Source of the DNA: Oscillospiraceae bacterium
Lineage (GTDB): Bacteria > Bacillota > Clostridia > Oscillospirales > Ruminococcaceae
Direction: 5' to 3'
Length of the DNA: 60,839 nucleotides
Assembly: GCA_017461565.1 (NCBI GenBank)
Contig: JAFTXQ010000012.1
Span: 1-60,839, forward strand
This document shows, one piece after another, positions 8,913-17,439 of this stretch. Position numbers and translations under genes: made by a program. The notes beneath the pieces are model-generated. The model was given only the letters and a program-made list of their open reading frames with translations. It was not told the origin of the DNA and did not search any database. Position 1 is the stretch's first letter, and each line of letters opens with the position of its first letter.

Positions 8913-10526
8913 TTGATCACAGTTTCCAATCTTAGCATCAGCTTCGGCGGACAGCTTCTGTTCAAGGATGTTGAGCTTAAATTCACTCCCGGCAACTGCT
9001 ACGGCGTTATCGGCGCAAACGGTGCGGGCAAGTCCACGTTCCTCAGAGCGCTGTGCGGCGAGCTGGAGCCTACAAAAGGCAGTGTATCCATGCCCGAGGA
9101 GCTGCGTATGAGCGTCCTCAAGCAGGACCACTACGCTTATGACGAATACACCGTGCAGGACACCGTTATCATGGGCAACAAACGCCTGTATGACATCATC
9201 CAGGAAAAGGACGCACTCTACGCCAAGGAAGATTTCTCCGAGGAGGACGGCGACAAGGCTGCACAGCTTGAAGCAGAGTTCGCAGAGCTTAACGGCTGGG
9301 AGGCAGAGTCTGACGCTTCCAAGCTCATCCAGGGCTTAGGCCTGCCCGAGGAGATACTCTACCAGAAGATGGAGAGCCTTACAGGTAACGAAAAGGTAAA
9401 GGTGCTGCTTGCACAGTGCCTGTTCGGAAATCCCGACATCATCCTCATGGACGAGCCTACAAACCATCTGGATATCGATGCGGTGTCATGGCTTGAGGAC
9501 TTCCTCGCCGAATACTTCGGTACAGTTATCGTCGTATCCCATGACCGTCACTTCCTCAATAACGTTTGTACCCACATCGTTGATATCGACTACGGCAAGA
9601 TCAAGATGTATGTCGGCAACTACGAGTTCTGGTACGAGTCCTCTCAGCTTATCCAGCGCATGATAAAGCAGCAGAACAAGCGTGCCGAGGAAAAGATCAA
9701 GGAGCTGCAGAACTTCATTGCCCGCTTCTCCGCAAACAAATCCAAGTCCAAGCAGGCTACCTCCAGGCGTAAGCTTATCGACAAGCTGACCGTTGAGGAG
9801 CTGCCCGCATCCAGCAGAAAGTACCCCTACATCGGCTTTGATATCGAGCGTGAGGTGGGTAAGGATATACTTCAGGTCTCGGGACTTTCCAAGACCGTTG
9901 ACGGCGTAAAGGTGCTGAATGATATCAGCTTCACCGTAGGCAAGAACGACAAGATCGCATTCATCGGAAATAACGAGATCGCAGTTACCACACTGTTCAA
10001 GATACTCATGGGCGAGCTTGAGCCTGACGAGGGCAGCTTCAAGTGGGGCAGCACCACATCCGTAAGCTACTTCCCCAACGACAACAGCGCATTCTTCAAC
10101 GACTGCCAGCTCTCCATCCTCGATTGGATGCGCCAGTATTCCAAGGATGAAACAGAAAGCTATCTGCGTGGCTTCCTGGGACGTATGCTGTTCAGCGGCG
10201 ACGATGTTTTCAAGCCTGTAAACGTACTTTCCGGTGGCGAAAAGGTCCGCTGTATGTTCTCCAGAATGATGCTGTTCCAGAGCAACGTGCTCATCCTCGA
10301 CCGTCCCACCAACCACCTTGACCTCGAAAGTATCACCGCCGTAAACAACGGCCTTTCCGAGTACAAGGGCAACATCCTGTTCGCATCCCACGACCACGAG
10401 ATACTCCAGACTGCGGCAAACCGCATCATAGAGATCACCGAGAACGGCTGCTACGACAGAATGGGCACATACGACGAGTTTGTAGAATGGCGTAAGGAAG
10501 CTGTCGGCGGCAAATTAATGCTCTGA
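8913..10526 (+). CDS. ABC-F family ATPase with degenerate second nucleotide-binding domain
   Basis: A 537-residue cytoplasmic protein with two ABC domains and no membrane segment. ABC-F proteins act on the ribosome (translation factors or antibiotic protection). The start is taken as TTG 8913, since AAAGGAG lies 9 nt upstream and homology begins at ITVSNLSISFGG. Domain 1 has Walker A GANGAGKST, signature LTGNEKVK and Walker B IILMDEPTNHLD. A charged linker follows (QNKRAEEKIKELQNFI...KSKSKQATSRRKLIDKL). Domain 2 has FIGNNEIAVTTL, where the Walker A lysine is replaced by valine, and LILDRPTNHLD, where the catalytic glutamate is arginine. It heads an operon with the exonuclease and HAD genes. 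Which ABC-F subgroup it belongs to is uncertain. Confidence 0.88.
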   Translation: MITVSNLSISFGGQLLFKDVELKFTPGNCYGVIGANGAGKSTFLRALCGELEPTKGSVSMPEELRMSVLKQDHYAYDEYTVQDTVIMGNKRLYDIIQEKDALYAKEDFSEEDGDKAAQLEAEFAELNGWEAESDASKLIQGLGLPEEILYQKMESLTGNEKVKVLLAQCLFGNPDIILMDEPTNHLDIDAVSWLEDFLAEYFGTVIVVSHDRHFLNNVCTHIVDIDYGKIKMYVGNYEFWYESSQLIQRMIKQQNKRAEEKIKELQNFIARFSANKSKSKQATSRRKLIDKLTVEELPASSRKYPYIGFDIEREVGKDILQVSGLSKTVDGVKVLNDISFTVGKNDKIAFIGNNEIAVTTLFKILMGELEPDEGSFKWGSTTSVSYFPNDNSAFFNDCQLSILDWMRQYSKDETESYLRGFLGRMLFSGDDVFKPVNVLSGGEKVRCMFSRMMLFQSNVLILDRPTNHLDLESITAVNNGLSEYKGNILFASHDHEILQTAANRIIEITENGCYDRMGTYDEFVEWRKEAVGGKLML

Positions 10527-10545
10527 TTTAAGGATCGTGAACCGA

Positions 10546-11487
10546 ATGAATTATATAATCCTGGATCTTGAATGGAACCAGGCGTCCGACCGCTCAAAGG
10601 TGGTACAGTCGCCTGTTATGCTCCGTGGCGAGATCATACAGATAGGCGCAGTAAAGACGGATGAACGCTTTGATCTGATAGATACGCTGAAGATCAATGT
10701 TTCTCCGAAATACTACAAGAAGATGAATCGTCATGTAGAAAAGATCACCGGCATCACCAACGCACAGCTCGCAAAAGGCGAAAAATTTCCCGAGGCATTC
10801 GCCCGATTCAAGGAGTGGTGTGGCGATGATTTCCGCTTCATAACATGGGGCTTTGACGATGTGTCGATGCTATCCGACAATATGGCAGTACATGGATTTG
10901 ACCCCTCATGGGGAAGCGATTATATCAATTTACAGCTTATCTACAAGAACCAGATAGATAACGAACGTACACAATGGGCACTGTCCGATGCGGTAGAGCG
11001 CCTGCAGATACCCATGGACGCCCAGGCACACGACGCAATGAACGATGCGTGGTTCACCTACCAGGTATGCCGTCGCCTTGATATGCAGAAGGGACTTGCA
11101 GAGTATTCGTGCATGGCAGCAGGCATAAGGATAGCTTTGCGCCGTGATGTCATCAAGAACCTGAGGGACTATCGTGGAGTGCTGTCCGACGAAAGGGTGC
11201 GGGATATCCCCTGCCCAAGCTGCGGCGCAGTACTTGATTCAGCTGAATGGCTGTCCTTCGGCGGTGGAAGAAAATCCACGATCTCCGAGTGCGAGCAGCA
11301 CGGAAAATTCCTTGTAAAGCTCAGCTGCAAGAAGATGTCGGAGAGCGTATGGACCGCAACAAGGACAATATACAGAGCAGACGACAAGGCGCTGGAATCC
11401 TATCAGAAAAAGCTACAGAAGCAGCATGAAGCGATCGCAAGGCGCAAATCGGAAAGGAAATCACATGATAACAACGGTAATGTTTGA
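10546..11487 (+). CDS. DEDDh 3'-5' exonuclease-like protein with zinc-finger-like C-terminus
   Basis: 313 residues. The N-terminal exonuclease fold is shown by ILDLEWNQ (first acidic pair), the GFDDVSML segment, and HDAMNDAWFT (His-Asp motif of the DEDDh class, as in DnaQ/ExoX/RNase T relatives). Near residue 225 CPSCG, followed by SECEQHGKF about 20 residues later, suggests a zinc-binding ribbon. The C-terminus is basic. ATG 10546 is preferred over GTG 10537 because the AAGGA at 10529-10534 is properly spaced only for the ATG. It lies 19 bp after the ABC-F gene and overlaps the next gene, so the three are co-transcribed. Substrate (DNA or RNA) is not determinable here. Confidence 0.82.
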   Translation: MNYIILDLEWNQASDRSKVVQSPVMLRGEIIQIGAVKTDERFDLIDTLKINVSPKYYKKMNRHVEKITGITNAQLAKGEKFPEAFARFKEWCGDDFRFITWGFDDVSMLSDNMAVHGFDPSWGSDYINLQLIYKNQIDNERTQWALSDAVERLQIPMDAQAHDAMNDAWFTYQVCRRLDMQKGLAEYSCMAAGIRIALRRDVIKNLRDYRGVLSDERVRDIPCPSCGAVLDSAEWLSFGGGRKSTISECEQHGKFLVKLSCKKMSESVWTATRTIYRADDKALESYQKKLQKQHEAIARRKSERKSHDNNGNV

Positions 11488-12181
11488 TCTTGACGGAACA
11501 CTGCTTCCGTTTAAGCAGGAGGATTTCGTAAAAGCATATTTCGGAGAGCTTTGCAAAAAGCTCGCTCCTCTCGGCTATGAGCCAAAGCACACCGTGGACT
11601 CTATCTGGGCAGGCACACGTGCCATGATAAAGAACGATGGAAGCAGGCTTAACGCCGACGTGTTCTGGGATGTGTTCCGCTCAATGAACGAAGGAATTCC
11701 TGATGCAAAGCCACTTTGCGATGAGTTTTACACAAACGAGTTCAACAGAGCACGTTCAATATTGCAGTATGAGGTGGACAGACGTCCTGTTATAGAGGCG
11801 CTGAAAAGCAAAGGACTCCGCATAGTTCTGGCAACAAACCCCATGTTTCCACGTGACGGAATGGTTTCCCGTATGGGATGGGCAGGACTAGGTCCCGATG
11901 ATTTCGAGCATGTCACAGACTACGAAAACAGCCGCTTCTGCAAGCCCGATCCCCGCTATTTCCTTGCAATAACCGAAAAGCTTGGCGTGACTCCCGAGGA
12001 GTGTGTGATGATAGGAAACAACGTCCCCGAAGATATGCAGGCAGCAAGCAAGGCAGGCTTCCGTTCCGTGTTCCTGCTGCCCGAGTTTATCGAAAATCCT
12101 CAGAACGAGGACTACTCAATGTATCCACAGGGTACTCTGGATAACGCAGTGGAATACATAATAAAGCTTCTGGAAAAGTAA
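11465..12181 (+). CDS. HAD-superfamily hydrolase
   Basis: 238 residues. The start at 11465 follows GGAAAGG and places the catalytic motif near the N-terminus: FDLDGTLLP (motif I, DxDxT), LATNPMF (motif II region), KPDPRYFLA (motif III Lys) and MIGNNVPEDMQAA (motif IV acidic residues). This is the layout of phosphoglycolate-phosphatase-like HAD enzymes with an alpha-helical cap. Its first 23 bp overlap the exonuclease gene, implying translational coupling. The substrate is unknown. Confidence 0.85.
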   Translation: MITTVMFDLDGTLLPFKQEDFVKAYFGELCKKLAPLGYEPKHTVDSIWAGTRAMIKNDGSRLNADVFWDVFRSMNEGIPDAKPLCDEFYTNEFNRARSILQYEVDRRPVIEALKSKGLRIVLATNPMFPRDGMVSRMGWAGLGPDDFEHVTDYENSRFCKPDPRYFLAITEKLGVTPEECVMIGNNVPEDMQAASKAGFRSVFLLPEFIENPQNEDYSMYPQGTLDNAVEYIIKLLEK

Positions 12182-12189
12182 AAAAGATA

Positions 12190-12227
12190 AGACCCGATGG
12201 TTCAATGCAGCAAGAACCATTGGGTCT
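12190..12227. terminator. Bidirectional terminator between HAD and citrate synthase genes
   Basis: 14-bp arms AGACCCGATGGTTC / GAACCATTGGGTCT with one wobble or mismatch, 10-nt loop and A/T-rich flanks on both sides. It separates two convergent genes. Confidence 0.8.
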
Positions 12228-12245
12228 GTATTTATTTATAACACA

Positions 12246-13601
12246 TCATCTGTCTGCCATATCAGTATAGCCTCTTTCGGGGATGACGCTTACATACTGC
12301 GGACGGATTATCTTGCCCGCATTCTGTATCTCCTCAACTCTGTGAGCGCTCCAGCCTGAAATTCTCGCCACTGCGAAGATAGGCGTAAACAGCTCGCAAG
12401 GAAGTCCCAGCATCCTGTAAATAAGTCCCGAATAGAAATCCACATTGGCGCTTACGCCCTTGTACATCTTACGTCTGTCGGAGATTATCTCGGGTGCCAT
12501 TGTCGCTACCTTTTCGTACAGCGCAAATTCCTCCTCAAAGCCCTTTTCAATGGCGAGATCCTTTGCACAGCCCTTGAGGATATCACTTCTGGGGTCGGAC
12601 TTGGAATAGATCGCATGACCCATACCGTAGATAAGTCCTGCCCTGTCAAATGCGTCCTTGTCGAGCAGGCGCACAAGATAATCACGTATAGCACCCTCGT
12701 CCTTTGTATCGATGCTGCTCTTCATATCCTCGAACATACGCACTACCTTGATGTTAGCGCCGCCGTGACGGGGTCCCTTGAGAGAGCCGAGCGCCGCAGC
12801 AACAGAAGAATATGTATCAGTGCCCGAGGATGTGACCACGTGTGTTGTAAATGTGGAATTATTACCACCTCCATGCTCTGCATGAAGCACGAGCGCAAGG
12901 TCGAGTATCTTTGCCTCAAGAGGAGTGTACTCACCGTTTTCTCTCAACAGGCTGAGGATGGTCTCGGCAGTGGAAAGCTCAGGCTTCGGCTGGTGGATAA
13001 ACAGGCTCTTTCCAAGATGATAGTGCTGATAGGAATGATAGCTGTACACAGCCAGCAGCGGGAACATGGAGATGAGCTGCAGACTCTGACGCAGCACGTT
13101 TGCGACGGAAATATCATCAGGGGTCTCGTCGTAAGAATAAAGCGCAAGAACGCTACGGGAAAGTATGTTCATCATGTCCTTTCCGGGCGCTTTGAGTATC
13201 ATGTCTCTTACAAAGGATGGAGGCAGTGTGCGGTAGCCTGCAAGGCATTTTTTGAAATCCTCAAGCTGCTGCGCTGTGGGAAGCTCGGAAAACAGCAGCA
13301 GATAGGTGATCTCCTCAAAGCCGAATCTGTCATCCTTTCTGAAGCCCGCAACTATGTCACGGACGTTTATTCCACGATAATACAGCTGACCGTCGCAGGT
13401 GATCTCGTTGCCATCTGCATCGTGATCCTTCGCCTTTATACGTGATATCTCGGTAAGACCTGTAACAACGCCGTTTCCGTTGATGTCACGCAGTCCACGG
13501 AAAACATTGTGCTTTGGATAAAGATCGGGGGTGATATGGTTATTGGCGCTTGATATTTTTGCAAGCTCCTCGATATATGGTGTGATCTCTGAATAATTCA
13601 T
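12246..13601 (-). CDS. gltA: Citrate synthase
   Basis: 451 residues. The enzyme condenses oxaloacetate with acetyl-CoA to citrate, feeding glutamate synthesis in anaerobes with a partial TCA path. The start at 13601 has AAAGGAG 8 nt upstream. An in-frame ATG 17 codons earlier has no ribosome site. Family signatures in order: YYRGINVRDIV, HAEHGGGNNSTFTTHV (substrate His), GPRHGGANIKV, GMGHAIYSKSDPR (second catalytic His region), NVDFYSGLIYRMLG and ARISGWSAHRVEE. It is a single-gene unit with its own promoter and a terminator shared with the convergent HAD gene. Confidence 0.95.
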   Translation of the reverse strand: MNYSEITPYIEELAKISSANNHITPDLYPKHNVFRGLRDINGNGVVTGLTEISRIKAKDHDADGNEITCDGQLYYRGINVRDIVAGFRKDDRFGFEEITYLLLFSELPTAQQLEDFKKCLAGYRTLPPSFVRDMILKAPGKDMMNILSRSVLALYSYDETPDDISVANVLRQSLQLISMFPLLAVYSYHSYQHYHLGKSLFIHQPKPELSTAETILSLLRENGEYTPLEAKILDLALVLHAEHGGGNNSTFTTHVVTSSGTDTYSSVAAALGSLKGPRHGGANIKVVRMFEDMKSSIDTKDEGAIRDYLVRLLDKDAFDRAGLIYGMGHAIYSKSDPRSDILKGCAKDLAIEKGFEEEFALYEKVATMAPEIISDRRKMYKGVSANVDFYSGLIYRMLGLPCELFTPIFAVARISGWSAHRVEEIQNAGKIIRPQYVSVIPERGYTDMADR

Positions 13602-13689
13602 GTGTGTAATTCTCCTTTCACGGCGATTTCGCACAGAAATACGATAAAGCATTTTAAATATATAGTGTCATTTTAGGGTATATAAATTC

Positions 13690-13718
13690 ATTATACACTA
13701 ATTTTAAAGAAAAATCAA
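13690..13718 (-). promoter_or_regulatory. Promoter of citrate synthase
   Basis: TTGATT (13718-13713), 17 bp, TATAAT (13695-13690) on the minus strand, about 90 bp before the start codon. Confidence 0.7.
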
Positions 13719-13818
13719 CACCTGACAGATTATTTTGTGAAATAACACACGCCAAGGCCTCTTCCTGTATTTGCCATTGGCTTGTTGATCGATCAGTATT
13801 ACACCTTTGCGTGATCTG

Positions 13819-13880
13819 TTACAAATCAGTTACGAAAAAGCTTCAAGATATTACAGTTTGGAAACATTCGGTTACAGTTT
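13819..13880 (+). promoter_or_regulatory. Phased TTAC repeats upstream of lipoprotein gene (candidate activator sites)
   Basis: TTAC begins at 13819, 13830, 13851 and 13872, so the spacings are 11, 21 and 21 bp, all near whole helical turns. The last two are part of the longer repeat TTACAGTTT. The array ends 11 bp before the -35 box. Tandem direct repeats at 11-bp phase are typical of OmpR/PhoB-type regulators. The identity of the factor is unknown. Confidence 0.5.
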
Positions 13881-13891
13881 CGTAATAATTA

Positions 13892-13920
13892 TTGAAATCC
13901 TGATTCCTATGTGATATCAT
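13892..13920 (+). promoter_or_regulatory. Promoter of large lipoprotein gene
   Basis: TTGAAA, 17 bp, TATCAT, 35 bp before the start codon. The rest of the 354-bp gap (13602-13955) holds the divergent gltA promoter and the TTAC array. Confidence 0.65.
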
Positions 13921-13955
13921 AAGCACAACAAAGTTGATCGCAAGGGGGAATATAT

Positions 13956-16241
13956 ATGAAAAGAAAGCTTGCGCTGTTTTTTTGCCTTGCAATGCTTACA
14001 GGCTGTGCCGACGGAGCCTCTGCGCCTGCCGAGCCTACCACCGAAGCACAGACCCACGAAAGCTCCGATACACAGGGATCGCCCGATACCACCGAAGAAG
14101 CCGTGACCGATACCCAGCATGGCGGTACGCCTGTCGTACAGCCCGAAACGGAAAAGAAGCCGACCTCGCTTTACGAGTGTTGCTACACGGATCTTACAAG
14201 ATTTGATCCGGATATCGAAGAAAACGGGCAGCTACTGGTGGACATCGACGGAACAGTGCTGGACGAGATGCACTATATAGCCTCCTACGACAGCATGGTA
14301 TTCGACTGCGACACGGTGGGTACCTATGTGCGTAGCAGCTGTCGTGCGCTTAAAAGCAGCGCAGCAGAGCTTGAGGCTATGATCTCGACCGAGCACTACG
14401 ACAACTCCAAGTATTACGCAGACACCGCTTATGATATCAAATGGCGTGATCCCGTGCTGTATTTTGATTTTACCGACGGAGTAACGGCACACTCGTGGAG
14501 GTTCAGCTACAATATATACGACGGCTTTTCTTTAAATGCGTTTATCAAAAAGACCGATGCGGGATATCATGTTATCATCGACCCTGCATATATGTACGGT
14601 CTGCCCGTGTTTTCAAACCTCACTGAAAGAATGACATATAACATCAACGGTAATGTGATCTATGCCGATACCATGGACTTTATATACCAGCCCGCAAGAC
14701 AAGATGCATGGCTTCAGGACGAGATAGGCGAGGATGGATATGTCTACGCAAGAATAGACATCGGAGGCGTCAATGTGGTATACGATACCGCCGAGGGATA
14801 TCTCAGCAGTGCTGACATCGACTCCGCCGAGATACTTTCCACCGACACCGATACAGTCATCGGCGGCACATACCTGTTTGAGGGCGAGGGCAAGGACCCC
14901 GAAATGACAGAGGTGTACAACGCCATCATCAGCGGACTCGACGAATTTCACACCGAAGATACTGTCGGCATATCCTTGCTGGATCTTGATTTTGACGGCA
15001 CTCCCGAGCTGCTTGTCAGCACCCCTGAAGACATCCCCGACGACAACAACTACTGGCTTGACAGATACGGATGCGAGGTGGATATCTACCGCATAGAGGA
15101 CAGCAAACTGAAATTCATCGACACCATCAACACCGTACAGACTTTCGGCGGCGGAAACAGTGGACATAACCTCGGCATAAAGACGCTGGAGGACGGCAGT
15201 AAGGCATGGTTCGGAATATCCTCCATCGACCGAAGCACGGAAAAGCGCTTCACCACAGCCTACCTCTACACACTCAATGGCGATACGCTGAAAAGCACAG
15301 AGGTATTCAGCCACCGTGACGACGGCTATTATTACATGGGCGAGAAGATGGTGTTCTCCGAGATCAAGAACGAAAACTTTGATCCCGAGGCAGACTATTA
15401 TGATTCGGAATATCTGACCGTCTGGGGCGATTACAGTAGCACATTGGGCGGAATGCACATCTATGACTCAGTGAGGTCTGATTTCTGCTATGATATAGAG
15501 CAGATATACACCCTGTACACCGACTGGCTGTCAACAGCGGCGAATAATCAATATCATTCACCTGCGACATGGGAGCAGTACGACCTTACAGACCGTGAGC
15601 TTTCCTACAATATCGCATATCTTGTGGACAGCTTCTATCTGGGTCATTACGATTCCGAACTTCTCGATTACAGATATCATTTCGACGGCGGCTACGCAAA
15701 GCCTGTCATCTACCTATATCCCGAGAAGACCACCGAGGTAAGCGTTGAAGTCGGCTTCACAAGCGGCGGCAGGCTCACCTGCACCTATCCCGAATACGAT
15801 AGCGGCTGGAGCGTCACCGCACATCCCGACGGTACGCTTTTCACCAATGACGGAAACGAGTACTACTGCCTGTACTGGGAGGGCGAAGGCAGTGCAAGCT
15901 ATGACATGAGCAGAGGCTGGTGTGTGGCAGGCGAGGACACCGCAGACTTCCTGAGAGAAAAGCTGATTTATATAGGGCTTACCCCGAGAGAAGCCAACGA
16001 GTTTATCATCTACTGGCTGCCCATCATGCAGGAGAACAAGTACAATGTGATAAGCTTCCATACTGACGAGTATGTTAACGAAGTTCCCCTCACCGTCTCT
16101 CCTGCTCCCGATACGCAGATACGTGTGTTCATGACATACGCAGCCTCTGATACAGCGATAGAAATACAGCCCCAGGAGCTGCCGCAGTATCAGCGCAACG
16201 GCTTCACGCTTGTGGAATGGGGCGGAGGAGCGGCTGGATAA
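13956..16241 (+). CDS. Large exported lipoprotein with 'KPVIYLYP' C-terminal domain
   Basis: 761 residues. A lipobox LTGC puts the lipidated cysteine at residue 17, followed by a Thr/Glu/Pro-rich spacer to about residue 68. The middle contains LLDLDFDGTPELLVSTPED, an Asp-rich loop like those of FG-GAP/VCBS-type or calcium-binding repeats. The C-terminal 190 or so residues open with KPVIYLYPEKTTEVSVEV, a motif I recognise from many uncharacterised secreted bacterial proteins, and contain several Trp/Tyr pairs (LYWEGEG; YWLPIMQENKYNV). No catalytic motif is evident. The ribosome site is AAGGGGGAA. It is monocistronic and ends at the strong hairpin at 16263. The function is unknown; being displayed on the outer face of the membrane is inferred from the lipobox. 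Confidence 0.8.
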   Translation: MKRKLALFFCLAMLTGCADGASAPAEPTTEAQTHESSDTQGSPDTTEEAVTDTQHGGTPVVQPETEKKPTSLYECCYTDLTRFDPDIEENGQLLVDIDGTVLDEMHYIASYDSMVFDCDTVGTYVRSSCRALKSSAAELEAMISTEHYDNSKYYADTAYDIKWRDPVLYFDFTDGVTAHSWRFSYNIYDGFSLNAFIKKTDAGYHVIIDPAYMYGLPVFSNLTERMTYNINGNVIYADTMDFIYQPARQDAWLQDEIGEDGYVYARIDIGGVNVVYDTAEGYLSSADIDSAEILSTDTDTVIGGTYLFEGEGKDPEMTEVYNAIISGLDEFHTEDTVGISLLDLDFDGTPELLVSTPEDIPDDNNYWLDRYGCEVDIYRIEDSKLKFIDTINTVQTFGGGNSGHNLGIKTLEDGSKAWFGISSIDRSTEKRFTTAYLYTLNGDTLKSTEVFSHRDDGYYYMGEKMVFSEIKNENFDPEADYYDSEYLTVWGDYSSTLGGMHIYDSVRSDFCYDIEQIYTLYTDWLSTAANNQYHSPATWEQYDLTDRELSYNIAYLVDSFYLGHYDSELLDYRYHFDGGYAKPVIYLYPEKTTEVSVEVGFTSGGRLTCTYPEYDSGWSVTAHPDGTLFTNDGNEYYCLYWEGEGSASYDMSRGWCVAGEDTADFLREKLIYIGLTPREANEFIIYWLPIMQENKYNVISFHTDEYVNEVPLTVSPAPDTQIRVFMTYAASDTAIEIQPQELPQYQRNGFTLVEWGGGAAG

Positions 16242-16254
16242 ACTCACCCGACCA

Positions 16255-16321
16255 ATATAAAAACGACCTGAAAGCATTGATCTTTCAGGTCGTCTTGTTA
16301 TTGTGGGAATAAAGCTCGGAA
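16255..16321. repeat. 67-bp direct repeat, copy 1 (contains terminator hairpin 16263-16293)
   Basis: Identical over 67 bp to 17360-17426. The core is a perfect 12-bp stem, ACGACCTGAAAG / CTTTCAGGTCGT, with the loop CATTGAT, followed by a T-rich stretch. It lies 14 bp past the stop of the lipoprotein gene and would terminate it. Confidence 0.9.
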
Positions 16322-16361
16322 GAGCTTTAAAAAAAAACATCTGACTTACTTTTTTGTAAAC

Positions 16362-16396
16362 AAAGCGCAGAGAGCATTAAATACTCCCTGCGCTTT
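16362..16396 (-). terminator. Terminator of AraC-GGDEF gene
   Basis: Arms AAAGCGCAG / CTGCGCTTT (9 bp) around a 17-nt loop, with T-rich flanks on both strands, just past the stop at 16419. Confidence 0.65.
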
Positions 16397-16418
16397 TTCA
16401 AAAATTATCAGACGCCTG

Positions 16419-17252
16419 TCATTCATCCTTGAACTTAAGCTCTCCCGGCTCCATCGCAGGAGCAACCACAAGCCTTGCAAAAAGCTCGTTATAACGAGGC
16501 GTACTGTTAGTCAGCAGCACAGCCCCTGCTCTCAGATATACAGGTATCTCGATGCCATCATGCTCTATAGCCTCACCGTTATGGGAAAGTATCTTCTGCG
16601 CCAGAGCCTCCACCTCTGTTTTTTCGGAAAGTCCTGTCACCAGCACAAATTCATCGCCGCCTACACGGAACATCACCATACCGTCACCACACTGCGCATC
16701 TATGCGGTGCAGGCTTTCCAATATAACCTTGTCACCTGCGGAAGTGCCGTATACGGCATTCACCTCGTTAAGGCGTGAGACATCAAAGCTGATGATATAT
16801 GTTCCCTGCATTTCACGGATGTAATCGTAAAGCTCGGAAATATCAAATTTATTCGTCATAACTATTTCTCCTTCATGCATCTGTTGTGTTGGGATACCAA
16901 GCCTCGGACATATTCCCGAAAAATGCCACTCTCTGCGGTAAGCCGTGGGAGTCATTCCCCAAAGCCTGGAAAATGCACGGGTGAACGCTTCAGCAGAACC
17001 ATAACCGTACTTTACAGCTATCTCCAGCACCGAAAGCTCACGGCGCTGAAGCTCCTGCGCAGCCTTGGAAAGCCTGCGTCGGGTGATGTAATCTCCCACG
17101 CTCATGTGGAATATGTATCGGAACATCTTCTGAAGTCCCGAAAGCGAGCAGCAGGCAGCTTTTGCACATTCCTCCTGCGTTATATCATCGCTCAGTCTGC
17201 TCTCGATATATTCCAGCGCATCGGTAAGCGTTCTTATCTTATTGGCATCCAT
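16419..17252 (-). CDS. AraC-type DNA-binding domain fused to GGDEF domain
   Basis: 277 residues. Residues 1-110 form the two helix-turn-helix motifs of the AraC/XylS family (ITQEECAKAACCSLSGLQKMFRYIF; VLEIAVKYGYGSAEAFTRAFSRLWGMTP). Residues about 135-277 are a short GGDEF domain with FDVSRLNEVNAVYG, GDKVILESL and an intact RVGGDEFVLV (GGDEF at 198-202). I see no RxxD inhibitory site before it. GGDEF enzymes make c-di-GMP from GTP, so the protein could either make the messenger or bind GTP as a regulatory input to transcription. It lacks the usual AraC effector domain. The start at 17252 follows AGGGGGAT. The gene lies between two identical 67-bp repeats and may have been acquired as a block. 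Confidence 0.85.
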   Translation of the reverse strand: MDANKIRTLTDALEYIESRLSDDITQEECAKAACCSLSGLQKMFRYIFHMSVGDYITRRRLSKAAQELQRRELSVLEIAVKYGYGSAEAFTRAFSRLWGMTPTAYRREWHFSGICPRLGIPTQQMHEGEIVMTNKFDISELYDYIREMQGTYIISFDVSRLNEVNAVYGTSAGDKVILESLHRIDAQCGDGMVMFRVGGDEFVLVTGLSEKTEVEALAQKILSHNGEAIEHDGIEIPVYLRAGAVLLTNSTPRYNELFARLVVAPAMEPGELKFKDE

Positions 17253-17273
17253 AGTATCCCCCTGTTCGGATAG

Positions 17274-17285
17274 TGTAACGTTACA
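17274..17285. promoter_or_regulatory. Candidate autoregulatory palindrome TGTAACGTTACA
   Basis: Perfect 12-bp palindrome 22 bp before the AraC-GGDEF start and just downstream of a TATAAT (17296-17291, minus strand). It sits where a repressor would cover the transcription start. The matching -35 is poor. Confidence 0.5.
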
Positions 17286-17359
17286 ATCATATTATAGCCT
17301 GTTTTTTGGGTTTTGTCTTGATTATTTGAGCAAATCGATCAACATAAGATCATCCCTGT

Positions 17360-17426
17360 ATATAAAAACGACCTGAAAGCATTGATCTTTCAGGTCGTCT
17401 TGTTATTGTGGGAATAAAGCTCGGAA
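17360..17426. repeat. 67-bp direct repeat, copy 2 (terminator hairpin 17368-17398)
   Basis: Exact copy of 16255-16321, located 14 bp past the stop of the isomerase gene on the minus strand and before the AraC-GGDEF promoter region. It probably terminates the isomerase transcript. Confidence 0.9.
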
Positions 17427-17439
17427 AAGCCTTACGCCA

